Assembly (NCBI RefSeq): GCF_000003815.2
Contig: NC_049979.1
Span: forward strand, 22,641,517 to 22,705,516
Length of the DNA: 64,000 bases
Origin: Branchiostoma floridae
Lineage: Eukaryota; Chordata; Leptocardii; Amphioxiformes; Branchiostomatidae
Direction: 5' to 3'
Positions 20,520 to 31,867 of the stretch are shown piece by piece. Made by a program: the position numbers and the translations under genes. Position 1 is the stretch's first letter; each line of letters starts with the position of its first letter. A model generated the notes under the pieces. It was not told the origin of the DNA. It worked only from the letters and a program-made list of their open reading frames with translations, and did not search any database.

Positions 20520-22269
20520 ATCCAACCAAATGTCATGATATACAGGGCATGAAAACCATTTTTATTCACAAAACTAACATAAATGTATACCTGTTTGGGG
20601 CTACTTGGAATGAAGACTTTGTTGACGTTGAACTCTTTGTGTCTCGGCCCTCTCAGGGTCTGAAAACGATGCTGATAGTCTACTTTAAATTGAGTTTGAA
20701 TGTCTTTATTTCCAATTTCCTGAAAAGCCTGCTTTGAATCTTACCTGGTTATGAACTCCCAAATGCCCTGTCAGCCCCAGTGTTCATATGGTCTAATGTT
20801 ACTCGCTTTATTTCCGTTGAATAGGATACATAATTGCTCCAAAACAGGTACTATCACGGTTCAACCACTGAGGCTAGGTTTGAGAAGCATTGTCTATAGA
20901 AGTCATAATCACCTGATTTTAATATGAAATATTTCCTTTTTTCATACATATAGACTTCTGTTATCAAACCTGCTGTCAGATATGTTCTGTGTGAACAGCT
21001 TCGATAGAGGTTCTCGTAAGATATGCAGAGGTAAACGGAATGGCACAGAATGTCCTACCTATTACTCATTGGCTCACGAACATCCTTCAGGCCGAGGTTC
21101 TTTCTTGTGATAAGAGTGGTCCTCGACACTCCTCTCATCATACTAGATTGGGTGGAACTCCTAATGACGTTCCCCACCCTCCTGCCACCGCGGTCGTAAT
21201 ACAGATCGGATGGAACTCTTCATGAAGTTCCAGACCCCCCTACCACCGCTGTCAAAGTCGTTTTTATAGACAGGATTATTCAACCAGGTCGTGGCAAAAA
21301 ACACACTCTCTAACTGTTGGCACCATGATGCAGTTCCCACATCGGCATCAAATGCGCAGTGTTGCTGTGGTACAAAAATCCCTCTATTTTATCTCCTCGG
21401 CATTGCTCCACTACAACACATTTAAGAACTCTTTACATTGTGTATTTACAAATCAGGGGCGGTCTTCATTATTTTGTAACCTGACCACGGACGGGTCATG
21501 AGAGGAATCTCGGTGTAGATCTTAGCTGGCCTCTGGGTGGACGGCAGGTTGACTTGCTGTATCAAGATACGGTTGGCACTGCCTCTCGTACACGTACTTG
21601 CTCATGTTGATCATAGCAACAATGTGTTGAGATTATGACCATCCTGCACAGTACAGTTCAATTAGAGGCTGTCTTTGCCTCCCTTTCTAATGAAAATATG
21701 ATGAACCTCCGTAATTGCAAGTCACAATAATAGTTTTGACAATAGATAATGTACATTGAATCGCTCCATATCTTTAAAATGGCCATCCCCAATCTTCTGG
21801 TCAGGGTTCTTGTTTTCTGCAAGATATGAGGATATCCCTCTGGGATATTGTAAATGCAATAAACAAATAAAAAACACAGTTTGCGGCCTTTTGGCTTCCT
21901 GATGATGACGATGATGCTATATGCTGCCCTGTCTGAAGATATCTTCTTTTCCATCGTTAATCTTAATTATATGGGCTATTAGTGCTGTGCTACATAAACA
22001 GAACTTTAAAAGAATTGAAGAAATAGATATTATGCCTAATGTTCCCATTAGACTTTGTGGTTGCAATGGCCACACATATGTCAGACATTTTTTTGTCAAG
22101 TGTCCCAAAATTAAAACTGAAAAGGCTGACTCACCTTCTGATTGTTTGTAACATGGAAATGTGTTAACACAACGACCAATCAATGCATTCCTGTAGAGGT
22201 GACAATATGCATTCTGATGTTTTGATCCACGTGCATGCTTTCTCTTGCTCCAAATCAAATATAAGCAGC
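20520..22269. other. No gene recognised
   Basis: Only weak frames are present. The sequence includes two near-copies of a TGGAACTCY(C/T)(C/T)-ATGAYGTTCC phrase near 21150 and 21210. No convincing splice-bounded exon was seen. Confidence 0.4.
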
Positions 22270-22405
22270 TGTGGTAAGTTTTGTGGCTGTATTTTATATT
22301 AGTTACCACAGCAGTTTGTACCTTGACCGTGCTGTGCGTAGACGGATGTCTCCAGAGGGAGTAAAGATCGAGATCAATCCATTGGCTGTGTATTTCTTCC
22401 GTCTG
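22270..22405 (-). pseudogene. Degenerate Rap1-Myb-like exon
   Basis: On the minus strand, after TTCTCAG, the sequence begins ACGGAAGAAATACACAGCC (RKKYTA), like the first helix exons at 30781 and 24703, but it loses similarity and meets a stop within 35 codons. It is a likely relic of the duplicated exon family. Confidence 0.35.
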
Positions 22406-22759
22406 AGAACAAAAAAATGAAATGAGAACTGAAAATGGAAGCAGCAAATCTAATGAAACAAAGTAACAATGCAGCTTAAAAGAGTTCACTGCATTTAAAA
22501 CTTAAATCCTCATACCAGAGTTCTTCAGAGTCTGCCACAGTTGTGCCTGAAAATATATGATGAACATAATTGTTACATCTGAGAGTCTTTTCTCTTGTGC
22601 CTGATACTGTAGTAGTTATTACCATAATACCGTCACAAGATGCACCCGTGTACAGAATGCTTCAAAATACTTACTCTAACGTTGGAATCTTCACCCTGTA
22701 TCCCTGTCGCACAGTCATTGTCATTGTCATTACCTGTATCCCTCGGCTTCAGCCTATGT

Positions 22760-22843
22760 TGCAGTGGGTATAGGTGCTCTTTCCCTTGCAGCTCATTAAT
22801 GTAGTGTCATTGAATCGACTTTCAAGGATGTTTGCTCACCGCA
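22760..22843 (-). pseudogene. Rap1-Myb helix-3 exon relic
   Basis: Read on the minus strand it gives VSKHP-stop-KSIQ-stop-HYINELQGKEHLYPLQHRLK. The layout copies the intact forms at 28164 (VTKHPWSSMRSHYFKQLRG) and 27125, with the Trp codon and another codon mutated to stops. Confidence 0.55.
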
Positions 22844-22888
22844 AAGACAAGTATATATAGTTCAAGTTAATATCATTCAAATACTTAC

Positions 22889-23060
22889 CTTCTCCCTCTC
22901 CTGTTCTGTGTGGTCCTTGTGGCACAATCTGGTAACCAGGCAGGATAGAATACACACTTACCTTGTCAACCGCTTTGTTAAATGTCGATATCAGTGTTGT
23001 CTCCTCTGCTGTGATGTCCACGACTTCAGATGCTCTGCTGTGCAGCCAGTCTCTAAACAC
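22889..23060 (-). CDS. Myb-like helix-1 block and downstream exon, unidentified gene
   Basis: On the minus strand VDITAEETTLISTFNKAVDK is followed by a strong donor-like AAG/GTAAGT. The frame reads on as VYSILPGYQIVPQGPHRTGE and then meets another donor (GTAAGT near 22889). The second block is repeated near 31960 (YSIRPGHQIVPLGPHRTAEG), again followed by GTAAGT, so it is a conserved exon of the duplicated family. TAEETTLISTF resembles the first helix of the nearby Rap1-type Myb exons. Function unknown. Confidence 0.4.
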
Positions 23061-23359
23061 GTTTGTCCCGCCGCCAACACAAACTCAGGCACAGCACTTC
23101 TTCGAACACTGTAAGAAAGTTTTTAAGTATTTGAAAAATTAGTCAGCAATTCTTGAGTTACCATCGCATTCTTATAATACAGAGATCTTGGAGAAATATA
23201 AGGTATATTGTTGTCCACATCCTAAAACCAAATATTGTCATCAACTTGTAGATCTTATTTCCTCCTAGGGGAGGTCCTTGTCACAGTGCTATTCGATAAA
23301 TTTGAGCATATTCCTGTCCTCACTTTTGAGGAATCTCAGACGCCTAAATAAGAATACCT

Positions 23360-23690
23360 CCCCATGTTCCCAAACACCGAGCAGGTCCCTACGGTCCTGA
23401 ATGATACAAATGTATGATCGGCTTTTTTGAGATGGATATAGCCTTTTTTGTGTAGTAGAATTGGGGTCGGTTGTTTTTACACATAGCCAAGTATCTTTAT
23501 TTCAGTAGTAACAAAGTACAGTACAACAATACATTTTGCCTACGCACACGCATATAGTACTGCCATAGAGTCACTTCATCCGAGAAACAAAAACTAAATC
23601 ATACTACAACATGCAACAGTTCGTTATACTACCAAATGCGAAAAATATAATGTATAATCGCAAAATACCTTGACACATACATACATAAAG
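23360..23690. repeat. Dispersed duplicate of 35470-35830
   Basis: About 300 bp, including CATACTACAACATGCAACAG, TTCGTTATACTACCAAA and GTATAATCGCAA, are shared with 35470-35830 at high but imperfect similarity. They are either two copies of an unclassified repeat or a segmental duplication. Confidence 0.7.
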
Positions 23691-23800
23691 ATTGTAAGGA
23701 TTCACTTGGTGCGATGTTTATACCACTAATATTGCAAAAAATGCAGAAAACGAACGTGCACTTATTGACAGAAACGACCGTGTGTTTTCTGGTCCTAATG

Positions 23801-24010
23801 AGTCACTTTGCCCACGCACCCTCATCCCAATTTCCCCGCCAAGCGAGGGTTGGTTTAAACGTGCTCCCGTCATCCATGTCTCTATGTTGAATGTTGATTA
23901 AATGCTCTTCGACCTTGATGCCTTTCTCAGGTCTGCTTCCTAGGACTAATTTCACTCTTGCAATATACTTTAAGATGGCGACCTGCTCATTTCTTTTATA
24001 TCTCTTTCTA
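23801..24010 (-). CDS. Rap1/TERF2IP-type Myb helix-1 exon (divergent)
   Basis: An acceptor (GTTTTAAG) on the minus strand is followed by RKRYKRNEQVAILKYIARVK, then LVLGSRPEKGIK and an open tail to a stop at 23801. RxxYxxxEQVAILKYI matches the first helix of the Rap1-type Myb domain, where YTxxxDVAILxYV is characteristic. The second-helix Trp block (KxWKEM in other copies) is replaced by KVEEHLINI, so this copy is divergent or decayed. Confidence 0.5.
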
Positions 24011-24525
24011 CTTAAAACAAAACAGTGTAATTAATAAAGAAACAAACAAACAAATCAGATAATCGATTTTTTTAATATTTGGACAACATTATATACCTAA
24101 TATTGCTGCAAAAGATTGCCCTTATCCGACTTTAGGTCTTTGCTTGGGTCCTCCTATTTTGCCACATATATCAAAATATTTATGTCTTCGCTTCTATGAT
24201 AAGGTTCTCGTCCGATTCCACTTCTTTTGTTTTTGCCCCCATTCTTCGCCGAAGTAACAATATAGCTTAAGAGTTTACTGTGCATTAAAAACCTAATTAA
24301 TCAACCCATGCTTTCCTCTGCCACTGATGACATTTTGCCTCACTGATGGACGCTAAAATACCATTTGTCTCAATTACTAAAAATTGAGACAAATCATAGA
24401 AGGCCATTAAGGGACCCGAAATCGTTTTCTTTAGCCAATACCTACAAAATGATTTAACAACATATCAAATATATCCATCCATGGCTATGTTATGCTGTTC
24501 ACAAAAACACAATCAATACACACAC

Positions 24526-24703
24526 CTGAAAGTATTTATCATTAAAGCCTTCTTTGCAAAGATTACTGAAGAAAGGCAAAAGCGAAGTACTCATTTTTCT
24601 CGAAGTTCTGCCACATTTTTTCCCTGTTGGTGGCCATATGTGGCCAAACATAACTGCATACAGTATCATCTCCTCGTCCTCCTCTTTCGTATATTTCGTC
24701 TTA
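24526..24703 (-). pseudogene. Rap1/TERF2IP-type Myb helix-1/2 exon with one-base deletion
   Basis: After the acceptor TTGTTCAG the minus strand reads KTKYTKEEDEEMILYAVMFG, then HIWPPTGK. The next block, MWQNFEKNEYF, is in the following frame, so one A is missing in a six-A run. The related copy at 32800-32860 has GGAAAGAAAATGTGG in frame, which shows the ancestral state. The right border is KYFQ/GTGTGT. TGxxMWxxxEK is the second-helix pattern of the Rap1-Myb domain. Confidence 0.55.
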
Positions 24704-24908
24704 CTGAACAAAAACAGTTGCAAAACAGCTTTAGCCAACACCTACAAAATTATAAAACAACATATCAAAAATATCCAGCTTTGTTATGCTGTTCGCAGAA
24801 ACACTATCAGTACACACACCTGAAAGTATTTCATCAATAAAGCCTTCTTTGCAAAGATTACTGAAGAAATATTTAAAAGAAATGGACGTGAATGCACTTC
24901 AAATTAAC

Positions 24909-25025
24909 CTGGTCTTGTTTGACAACGGCCCGTAGCCCTACCAGCGTTTTTCCGAGGTCCACGTGGCCGTTTACTTTCTCTTTGGTCACGCGTGGGAGGG
25001 CGGCCACATAGTTTTCGATGGATTC
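24909..25025 (-). CDS. Unidentified 39-codon exon, minus strand
   Basis: A phase-0 exon of exactly 117 bases lies between the acceptor GATTTCTTTCAG and a donor GTTAAT. It encodes ESIENYVAALPRVTKEKVNG then HVDLGKTLVGLRAVVKQDQ. The composition is strongly protein-like, with higher GC than its flanks. It lies in the Rap1-Myb exon cluster and may belong to the same parent gene. The family is not recognised. Confidence 0.5.
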
Positions 25026-25919
25026 CTGAAAGAAATCAACAAACTGTTGTTAAACTTTGACACAACCGACCATCTTCCTTACTGTTATAAAATGTTTAAA
25101 TATTTGACTCTCTACCGATCCTTACCTCCAACCCTGCTCATATCACTGATACACCATGTCTAATAACATTAAAGGCAAAGTACTAATTTTAAGTTACTAC
25201 TTGAGTAGATACATGGTTTCCTCCAAAGATGTTGATGTTAGTTACGTTCTTCACATCACGCGGCTACTATGGACCTGTTTAGGCGGCCTCAGAAAGATGA
25301 TGATTGGAAGAGTCAACAAAACGTTTTTAATATGACAGCTTCGTGTAGTCTCCCTGTATAATGCAGGGTTAAAAGGCACCTTTACCAATTCATTATAACA
25401 GTGTCTGCGTTTTATCTAAAATGTCTAGGAATTTCAAACCATGGATGGATCTAACCAAATTTGATACTGCATGTAACCCTAGTCCTTCGGCGCGCTACAA
25501 TTGTGTTGTTGCAAAAGCATTTTCGGACAAAAAATGTCCTGAACAGCTAGTCCTGCATTGCATTGCATGAAATTTACATTTACAATTCTGTGATGGAAAT
25601 GCCAGAAAAATTACTAGCAAAATAATGGTCACTGGGGCACAGGATTATGATAAATTCAGATTTTAATCCTCCAACCTGCAGGTGTGTTTGTTTACCCATC
25701 CAGCCGAGTCCATAATCCTGCATACCATTAAAGGCAATCCTGTGGTAGAAATGCCAGGTTACCAACAAAATACAGACATGCAGACTTACGATAGTAACTG
25801 GACAACCCACAAAAAGTCGCCTGTATATGATTATATATTTCTTTCTTGCATACAGGATGTTCATACATGAAGTCAATTTTAGAACAATTCGAATTAGACA
25901 GGGCTTACAGAATCAGCTT

Positions 25920-26420
25920 AATTTAGTCTCTATATAGAGGGAACCTTAGAGCAAATGTTCGTAGGCTGGTCATTGGTATAAATATTGACAAGCATTGGAG
26001 CTAATATCGAGCCCTGTGGCAAATGACTCATCTGTGCTCTCCATCGACTGCGCTTACCGTCCATCTCAACAAAGAAGAGTCGATAGGTCAGGAGTGACTC
26101 TATGATGCGAACGATCTGTGTGCTCTTGATCATACGGGCCACTTAAGTCAGAAGAGCACGGTGGTTCACGGTGTCGTAGGCAGCTGTGAGGTCGACAAAT
26201 GCAACACCAGTTATCGTTCCGGTCTCAAAGCCATCTTCAAAGAACTGTGTGAGGTTTAGTACCTCTCCGCAGCACGACCGCCCTTCTCTGAAACCACACT
26301 GATCAACTGAACAGCTTTAGTAGCCAGTCTAGGGCCTTGTCACTAAAGTGTCTGATCATCTCGGCACTGATCCCATCAAGTACAGACGCTTTGCTTCAGA
26401 CAGGCGAGCAACTCATCACG
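25920..26420 (-). mobile_element. LINE reverse-transcriptase fragment (jockey-like)
   Basis: Minus-strand pieces read CGFREGRSCCGEVLNLTQFF, then TGTITGVAFVDLTAAYDTVN, and in the adjoining part RWRAQMSHLPQGSILAPMLV with NIYTNDQP. FVDLTAAYDTVNH is the first RT catalytic block and LPQGSxLAPxLFN the next. Stops separate the parts. It is a truncated, dead copy. Confidence 0.8.
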
Positions 26421-27019
26421 GGAAATGGGGAAGAAGATTTCGTCGCTTCCTTCAAGGGCGCGTCTCATTTATCCTTTTATCCATTTAACGTAGCCCCGTT
26501 CCTTGTTGTGAGGTTTTCCGTTGTCTAGCAGTTGTTTTGCTACTCGATTTTTAGACATCATGGTTCACATGAAACAAAACAACGCGCCATTAACATCGTA
26601 TTCATTACATACTAGATGCCAACGAACCAGCGCGATGTCTCGTAGGAATTTCTTTTGGTCAAACCTCCTGTAGGAGCGTTCCAGTGTGGTTGTCCTTTAG
26701 ATATTTCTTTTTGTGATCTGTATAACTGAAACCGGCTTCGTGTTTATAACTTGTCGGACCTGTTAGATAATATGGCCAAGAATATGAGGACTCTATGCAT
26801 ATTTTTTGTGCGATCGCCATTGATCAGAATTATTCTTTAGCTGTAAGCCGAGTGCTGAAGATTCTGAAGAGCCTATTGCTATTACTAGCACTTGACGATA
26901 ATTGTAAGTAGCCATATTGAACATGGTGCGATTTTATGTAGACATATTAGCACTTGGAGGTCATCTTGTATTAAGGTTGAGATACGCGGCAAATCATTGT
27001 AGTTTTCCACCCGGTAAAA

Positions 27020-27128
27020 TTCGAAGCATCAGCCTATTAGTATGTTCCAGTGGGAACAGGCGTTCATTCCCCTTCACCTTATTGAGGTAATGCCACTTCA
27101 TGGATGTCCAAGGGTGTTTGGTCACCAC
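27020..27128 (-). CDS. Rap1-Myb helix-3 exon, copy 1
   Basis: The minus strand reads VTKHPWTSMKWHYLNKVKG, then NERLFPLEHTNRLM, open for over 30 codons. It matches the third helix of the Rap1/TERF2IP Myb domain, where human Rap1 has an HSWQSLKDRYLKHL-type sequence. The conserved features are HPW, S, the aromatic Y and a basic tail. The AG before GTGACC is within CATTAGGTG, a weak acceptor. Confidence 0.55.
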
Positions 27129-27533
27129 CTAATGCTACTACGTATACGGTAGCGTAAAGGCAGAAGTTGTTGGCATGATATATGTGCTTCCCTCTTGGCT
27201 TCATCTCTCAGGTTGCCATCATCATTCTGACTTAGCTATGTACATCGATTTTGTTTTCATTCAGATGTGATTTGTTGTTCGCAACTTTTGCTTCATGTAC
27301 CTCCAGATACACTAAAACTTTAATTGGACAACGTGCTGAAAACAGCAATGAAGAGACATTTTCCTCTCAGACAACTTTATCGAAAAAAGTGTGTTCCATA
27401 AGATAACAATAAATGTAAGACGATAAAAAAATGCAAATAGTATATGTATTTAAAAATAAGTAATAAAATACAAATTAAAAAACAAACAAACTTATAATCA
27501 AACAAGTAAACAACTGTAACAAGCAGACGATTA

Positions 27534-27638
27534 CAGCATCAGCCTATTAGTATGTTCCAGTGGGAACAGGTGTTCATTTCCCTTCACCTTATTGAGGTAG
27601 TGCCATTTCATCGACTTCCAAGGGTGTTTAGTCACCAC
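27534..27638 (-). CDS. Rap1-Myb helix-3 exon, copy 2
   Basis: A near-copy of the block at 27020-27128. It keeps the HPW codons and the LNKVKGNE tail (minus ACTAAACACCCTTGGAAGTC...). It carries substitutions in the middle of the helix. Confidence 0.45.
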
Positions 27639-28163
27639 CTAATGCTACTACGGTAGCATAAAGGCCGAAGTTGTCGGCAGGATGTATGTTCTTCCCTCTT
27701 GCAATTGGCTTCATCTTTCTGGTTCAACGTCTACCCATCGGGCTGGCGAAGACCTCACAGAAATTTCCGAACCGCAGCATGCTGGTTCACATGAAACAAA
27801 ACAATGCGCCATTAACATCGTATTCATTACAAACTAGATTCCAAGGAACCAGTGCGATGTCTCGTAGGGTTGTGTTCAAAGACTTACTACTGTTTTGGAG
27901 GGGGTGACAAATTCAGTTGCAAGAGATGCAACGAGATTGATTATCAAATGTATCTTTAAAGTTTGGACGACCCAGGAGAGTGGGCAGGGTGTTGACAGAG
28001 GCTTCCGCGTGAGGGACAACCAGATGGTCATCCACACTCAAACACGAGACGCATTTTCCTATTTTTACCCAAAATGACCTGGCCCCCAACAGTCCAACCC
28101 CCATCCCACCCCCCTACAGCCAAGCCCTTCATAGGTGACATGCTGTACATATGTCTACTACAG

Positions 28164-28245
28164 GTAACGAAGCACCCGTGGTCCTCGATGAGGAGTCACT
28201 ATTTCAAACAGCTGAGAGGAAATGAGGAGGAGTATCAAATCAAGG
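28164..28245 (+). CDS. Rap1-Myb helix-3 exon on the + strand (best preserved)
   Basis: The acceptor CTACTACAG ends at 28163. The exon reads VTKHPWSSMRSHYFKQLRGN then EEEYQIKD, and the frame stays open into the repeated block PIGLAKTSQKFPNRSMLVHM up to 28415. Its HPWSSMRSHYFKQLRG is the closest here to the third helix of TERF2IP. It is the only helix-3 copy on the + strand, while copies to both sides are on the minus strand, so part of the array is inverted. Confidence 0.6.
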
Positions 28246-28799
28246 ACCGTATACCCATCGGGCTGGCGAAGACCTCACAGAAATTTCCGAACCGCAGCAT
28301 GCTGGTTCACATGAAACAAAACAATGCGCTATTAACATCGTATTCATTACAAACTAGATGCCAAGGAACCAGTGCGATGTCTCGTATGACTTTCTTTTGG
28401 TCAAACCTCCTGTAGGAGCGTTTCAGTGTGGTTAGGGGTTGTCCTTTAGGTTCTTTCCTGTTTGTGTGAATCAAATTGTGGTCTGTATAAACCAATGAAA
28501 CCGGCTTCGTGTTTATAATCTGTAGGACCTATTAGAGAATATGGCCAACAATATGAGGTCTGTAAATGTTTTTTTTTTTGTGTGTGATCGCCATTAGTCA
28601 GAATTACTCTTGTCGCTGTTGTAGGCCGAGTTCGGAAGATTCCAACTGGAGCCTATCGCTAATACTAGCGCTTCATGATCATTACAAGTAGCCATATGGA
28701 ACATTTGTTCGATTTTATGTAAACATATTAGCACTTGGAGGTCATCTTGTACTGAGGTTAAGATACGCGGCAAACCATTGTAGTTTTCCACCCGGTAAA

Positions 28800-28908
28800 A
28801 TTCGAAGCATCAGCCTATTAGTATGTTCCAGTGGGAACAGGCGTTCATTCCCCTTCACCTTATTGAGGTAATGCCACTTCATGGATGTCCAAGGGTGTTT
28901 GGTCACCA
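28800..28908 (-). CDS. Rap1-Myb helix-3 exon, copy 3
   Basis: Nearly identical to 27020-27128 (VTKHPWTSMKWHYLNKVKG). It is part of the locally repeated segment. Confidence 0.5.
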
Positions 28909-29319
28909 CCTAATGCTACTACGGTAGCGTAAAGGCAGAAGTTATTGGCATGATATATGTGCTTCCCTCTTGGCTTCATCTCTCAGGTTGCCATCATCAT
29001 TCTGACTTAGCTATCTACGTCGATTTTGTTTTCTTTCAGATGATGTGATTTGTTGTTCGCAACTTTTGCTCCATGTACCTCCAGATACACTAAAACTTTA
29101 ATTGGACAACGTGCTGAAAACAGCAATGAAGAGACATTTTCCTCTCAGACAACTTTATCGAAAAAAGTGTGTTCTGTAAGATAACAATAAATGTAAGACG
29201 ATAAAATAGTATATGTATTTAAAAAGAAGTAATAAAATACAAATCAAAACTGAAAAACAACTAGTAATTAAACAAGTGAACAACTATAACAAGCAGACGA
29301 TTACATTAGAATGGTATAC

Positions 29320-29408
29320 GAAATATTCCAGTTGGACAGGTCTTCTTTCCCTTTGAACTTATTGAGGTAATGCCATTTCATCGACGACTTCCAAGGGTGT
29401 TTGGTCAC
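29320..29408 (-). pseudogene. Rap1-Myb helix-3 exon, copy 4 (diverged)
   Basis: The minus strand keeps VTKHPWKS and the LNKFKG tail, but it carries three extra bases in the middle relative to the other copies and a diverged 3' part. Confidence 0.45.
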
Positions 29409-30667
29409 CACCTAATGCTACTACGGTAGCATAAAGGCCGAAGTTGTCGGCAGGATGTATGTTCTTCCCTCTTGGCTTCATCTCTCTGGTTCATCGTCTA
29501 CCCATCGGGCTTGCGAAGACCTCACAGAAATTTCCGAACCGTAGCATGCTGGTTCACATGAAACAAAACAATGCGCCATTAACATCGTATTCATTACAAA
29601 CTGGATGCCAAGGAACCAGTGCGATGTCTCGTATGACTTTCTTTTGGTCAAACCTCCTGTAGGAGCGTTTCAGTGTGGTTAGGGGTTGTCCTTTAGGTTC
29701 TTTCCTGTTTGTGTGAATCAAATTGTGGTCTCTATAACCCAATGAAGCCGGCTTCGTGTTTATAATCTGTTATACCTGTTAGAGAATATTGCCAACAATA
29801 TGAGGTCTGTAAATGTTGTTTTTTTGTGTGTGTGATCGCCATTAGTCAGAATTACTCTTGTCGCTGTTGTAGGCTGAGTGCGGAAGATTCCAACTGAAGC
29901 CTATCGCTAATACTAGCACTTCATGATCATTACAAGTAGCCATATGGAACATTTGTGCGATTTTATGTAAACATATTAGCACTTGGAGGTCATCTTGTAC
30001 TAAGGTTAAGATACAGAGGCAAATCATTGTGTTCCACCAGTAAAATTCGAAGCATGTGTGGATGTCATCCAAAATTGGTGCAAAGACGGGTTTATTTCAA
30101 GGTTAAACTTCTGATCAGTGAATATATAATTGTAGCTTCATATGTGGAAGTGTTTGAATTTGTTTTGTTGTAAATTTTGCATGTATGACCCAGACGTCGG
30201 GCAAGCACCGGCAGGTCGGTTGATCGACTGATAATGATGATGCTGAGTTACAAAACAGATGAAGGAACCCCAAAGAGAATTCATAGTGTGGTGAACCTTC
30301 TTATTCTCGTAGTACTTCTGACAATAGATCAAAGATTATGATTTTCTTTTAATATTTGAACAACACTATATTCATTACATTGCTGCTACCCGACTTGTGT
30401 CCTCCTATTCTGCCACATATATTAAAATATTTATGTCTTCGCTTCTATGATAAGGCTCTCGTCCGATTCCACTTATTTTGTTTTTGCCCCCATTCTTCGC
30501 CGAAGTCACAATATAGCTTAAGAGTTTACTGTGTACTAAAAAGCTAATTCCTCATACCCATGCTTTCCAGAGTCTGTCAGTGATGACATTGTGCCTCCCT
30601 ATTCTGGAGTCACCATCAGATTCTGTAAATAGATGGATATGTAGACCGTATGTGTACAATTGTATAC

Positions 30668-30781
30668 CTCAGCAATCGCCATCTCTTTCCAGATTTTGTC
30701 ACCAGTCGGCTGCCTGCCGTGTTCTCCATTTTTTTTATATACATTAGGATAGCAACTTCTTCAGCTGTGTATTTCTGCCGT
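30668..30781 (-). pseudogene. Rap1/TERF2IP-type Myb helix-1/2 exon with poly-A frameshift
   Basis: The minus strand, after TTTTCAG, reads RQKYTAEEVAILMYIKK. In the next frame, beyond an eight-A run, it reads NGEHGRQPTGDKIWKEMAIAE before a donor GTATAC. Together these give the full first two helices (YTAEEVAILMYI ... TGDKIWKEM), the best match in the window to Rap1-type Myb (DVAILTYV ... GNALWKAME). One A is missing in the run, either by sequencing error or by real decay. Confidence 0.6.
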
Positions 30782-30859
30782 CTGAAAACAAAACAATAAT
30801 GACATAATGTCAAAATGAATGACAAAATTACTGATGGACGCTAGAGAACCATTGGCACA

Positions 30860-30935
30860 ATTTTAATGGCTCTCTTTCTAAGTGATGCTGCAATTTCGTC
30901 AGTCTTTAGATATTTCTTCCGTCTGGAATCAAAAC
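30860..30935 (-). pseudogene. Short Rap1-Myb helix-1-like block
   Basis: The minus strand after ATTCCAG reads RKKYLKTDEIAASLRKRAIK and then runs to a stop. It has the start pattern of the exon family but no second helix. Confidence 0.35.
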
Positions 30936-31214
30936 AAAATGAACATAATTGTACATCCGGATTGATAATTGTATATTGCAGGCAAGGGACTTCATCGCGT
31001 ATCTTGTTTACAAATAATACTTTCTTTATTGTTTACTACTTAGACATACCCCTCCTATTTTATGTGTCTAGATACGCCCGACATCAAAGGTCGGCGGTGT
31101 CGGGAAAAACTGTGTTTAGATTGGGCCTATGTTATTGGTAAGGTTGGAATCTTCACCCTGTATCCCTGATCAATGCATAGTCATCGTCATTACCTGTATC
31201 CTTCAGCTTGTCTA

Positions 31215-31298
31215 CGTTGCAGTGCAAACAGGTCTTCATTCCCCTTCAACTTATTGATGAAATGCCATATTTATGGATGTCCAAGGGTGTTTTGTCAC
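31215..31298 (-). pseudogene. Rap1-Myb helix-3 exon, copy 5
   Basis: A good acceptor (CTCCTGCAG) is followed by VTKHPWTSINMAFHQ and a stop. The downstream DNA still follows the family (AAGTTGAAGGGGAATGA), so a small indel broke the frame. Confidence 0.5.
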
Positions 31299-31799
31299 CT
31301 GCAGGAGATATATGTTATTGTTAAGCTTGTTACCTCTGTTGGAATCTTCACCCTGTATCCCTGTCGCATAGTCATCGTCATTACCGGCTATATCACTCTG
31401 CTTCAGCCTATGTTGCAGTGGGTATACAGCGGCGGAATCGTGTAAAGTAGCAATCTTAACGGCGTGCACTATCGTACGTATGCCGTGCACACGCCGTGTA
31501 TACGATCGGGGTGGGCGGGATTTTGGACGGCGGTAGGGCGGGGAATATTAAGAACTATTCATGTTTAGGCACTGTGTACACGGAATATTCATTAGAAAAC
31601 AGCCTGATTTACGGCAAAAAACAGCGTCTCTCGCACAAACCGTTGCTGCGCCGTATCCGCAGTTTTATTTGGTCAAAAATTACGTAGATGTAGATTTTTA
31701 CTAGAATCGCCGACAAAATATCATAAGAAATCAATCAGATTGTGCTGCAAAGTAATCCACATAATTAGTTCAAACGTTAATTAAGATACACGCTTCCCT

Positions 31800-31867
31800 A
31801 ACTGTAGGTGCTCTTTCAACTTGGTGAGGTAATGCCATTTCATAGCATTCCAAGGGTGTTTGGTCAC
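31800..31867 (-). pseudogene. Rap1-Myb helix-3 exon, copy 6
   Basis: Minus-strand VTKHPWNAMKWHYLTKLK-like sequence (GACCAAACACCCTTGGAATG...). It is short and ends in diverged sequence. Confidence 0.45.

Larger units (their letters stand above)
26560..30060. repeat. Locally repeated segment of about 1.2-1.8 kb (three to four partial units)
   Basis: The marker GTTCACATGAAACAAAACAA occurs at about 26562, 27784, 28304 and 29551. CAGCCTATTAGTATGTTCCA occurs at about 27027, 27538 and 28811, and a diverged form is near 29310. TTAGCACTTGGAGGTCATCT occurs at about 26948, 28730 and 29977. The order of blocks is conserved. These are tandem duplications that include Rap1-Myb helix-3 exons (minus) and an open + strand block (PIGLAKTSQKFPNRSMLVHM). 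Confidence 0.8.

Noticed and set aside
31425-31520. Palindromic GTGCAC/CGTACG-rich patch as a regulatory site
   Set aside because: Short imperfect palindromes without a repeated unit or nearby promoter; no basis for a call.
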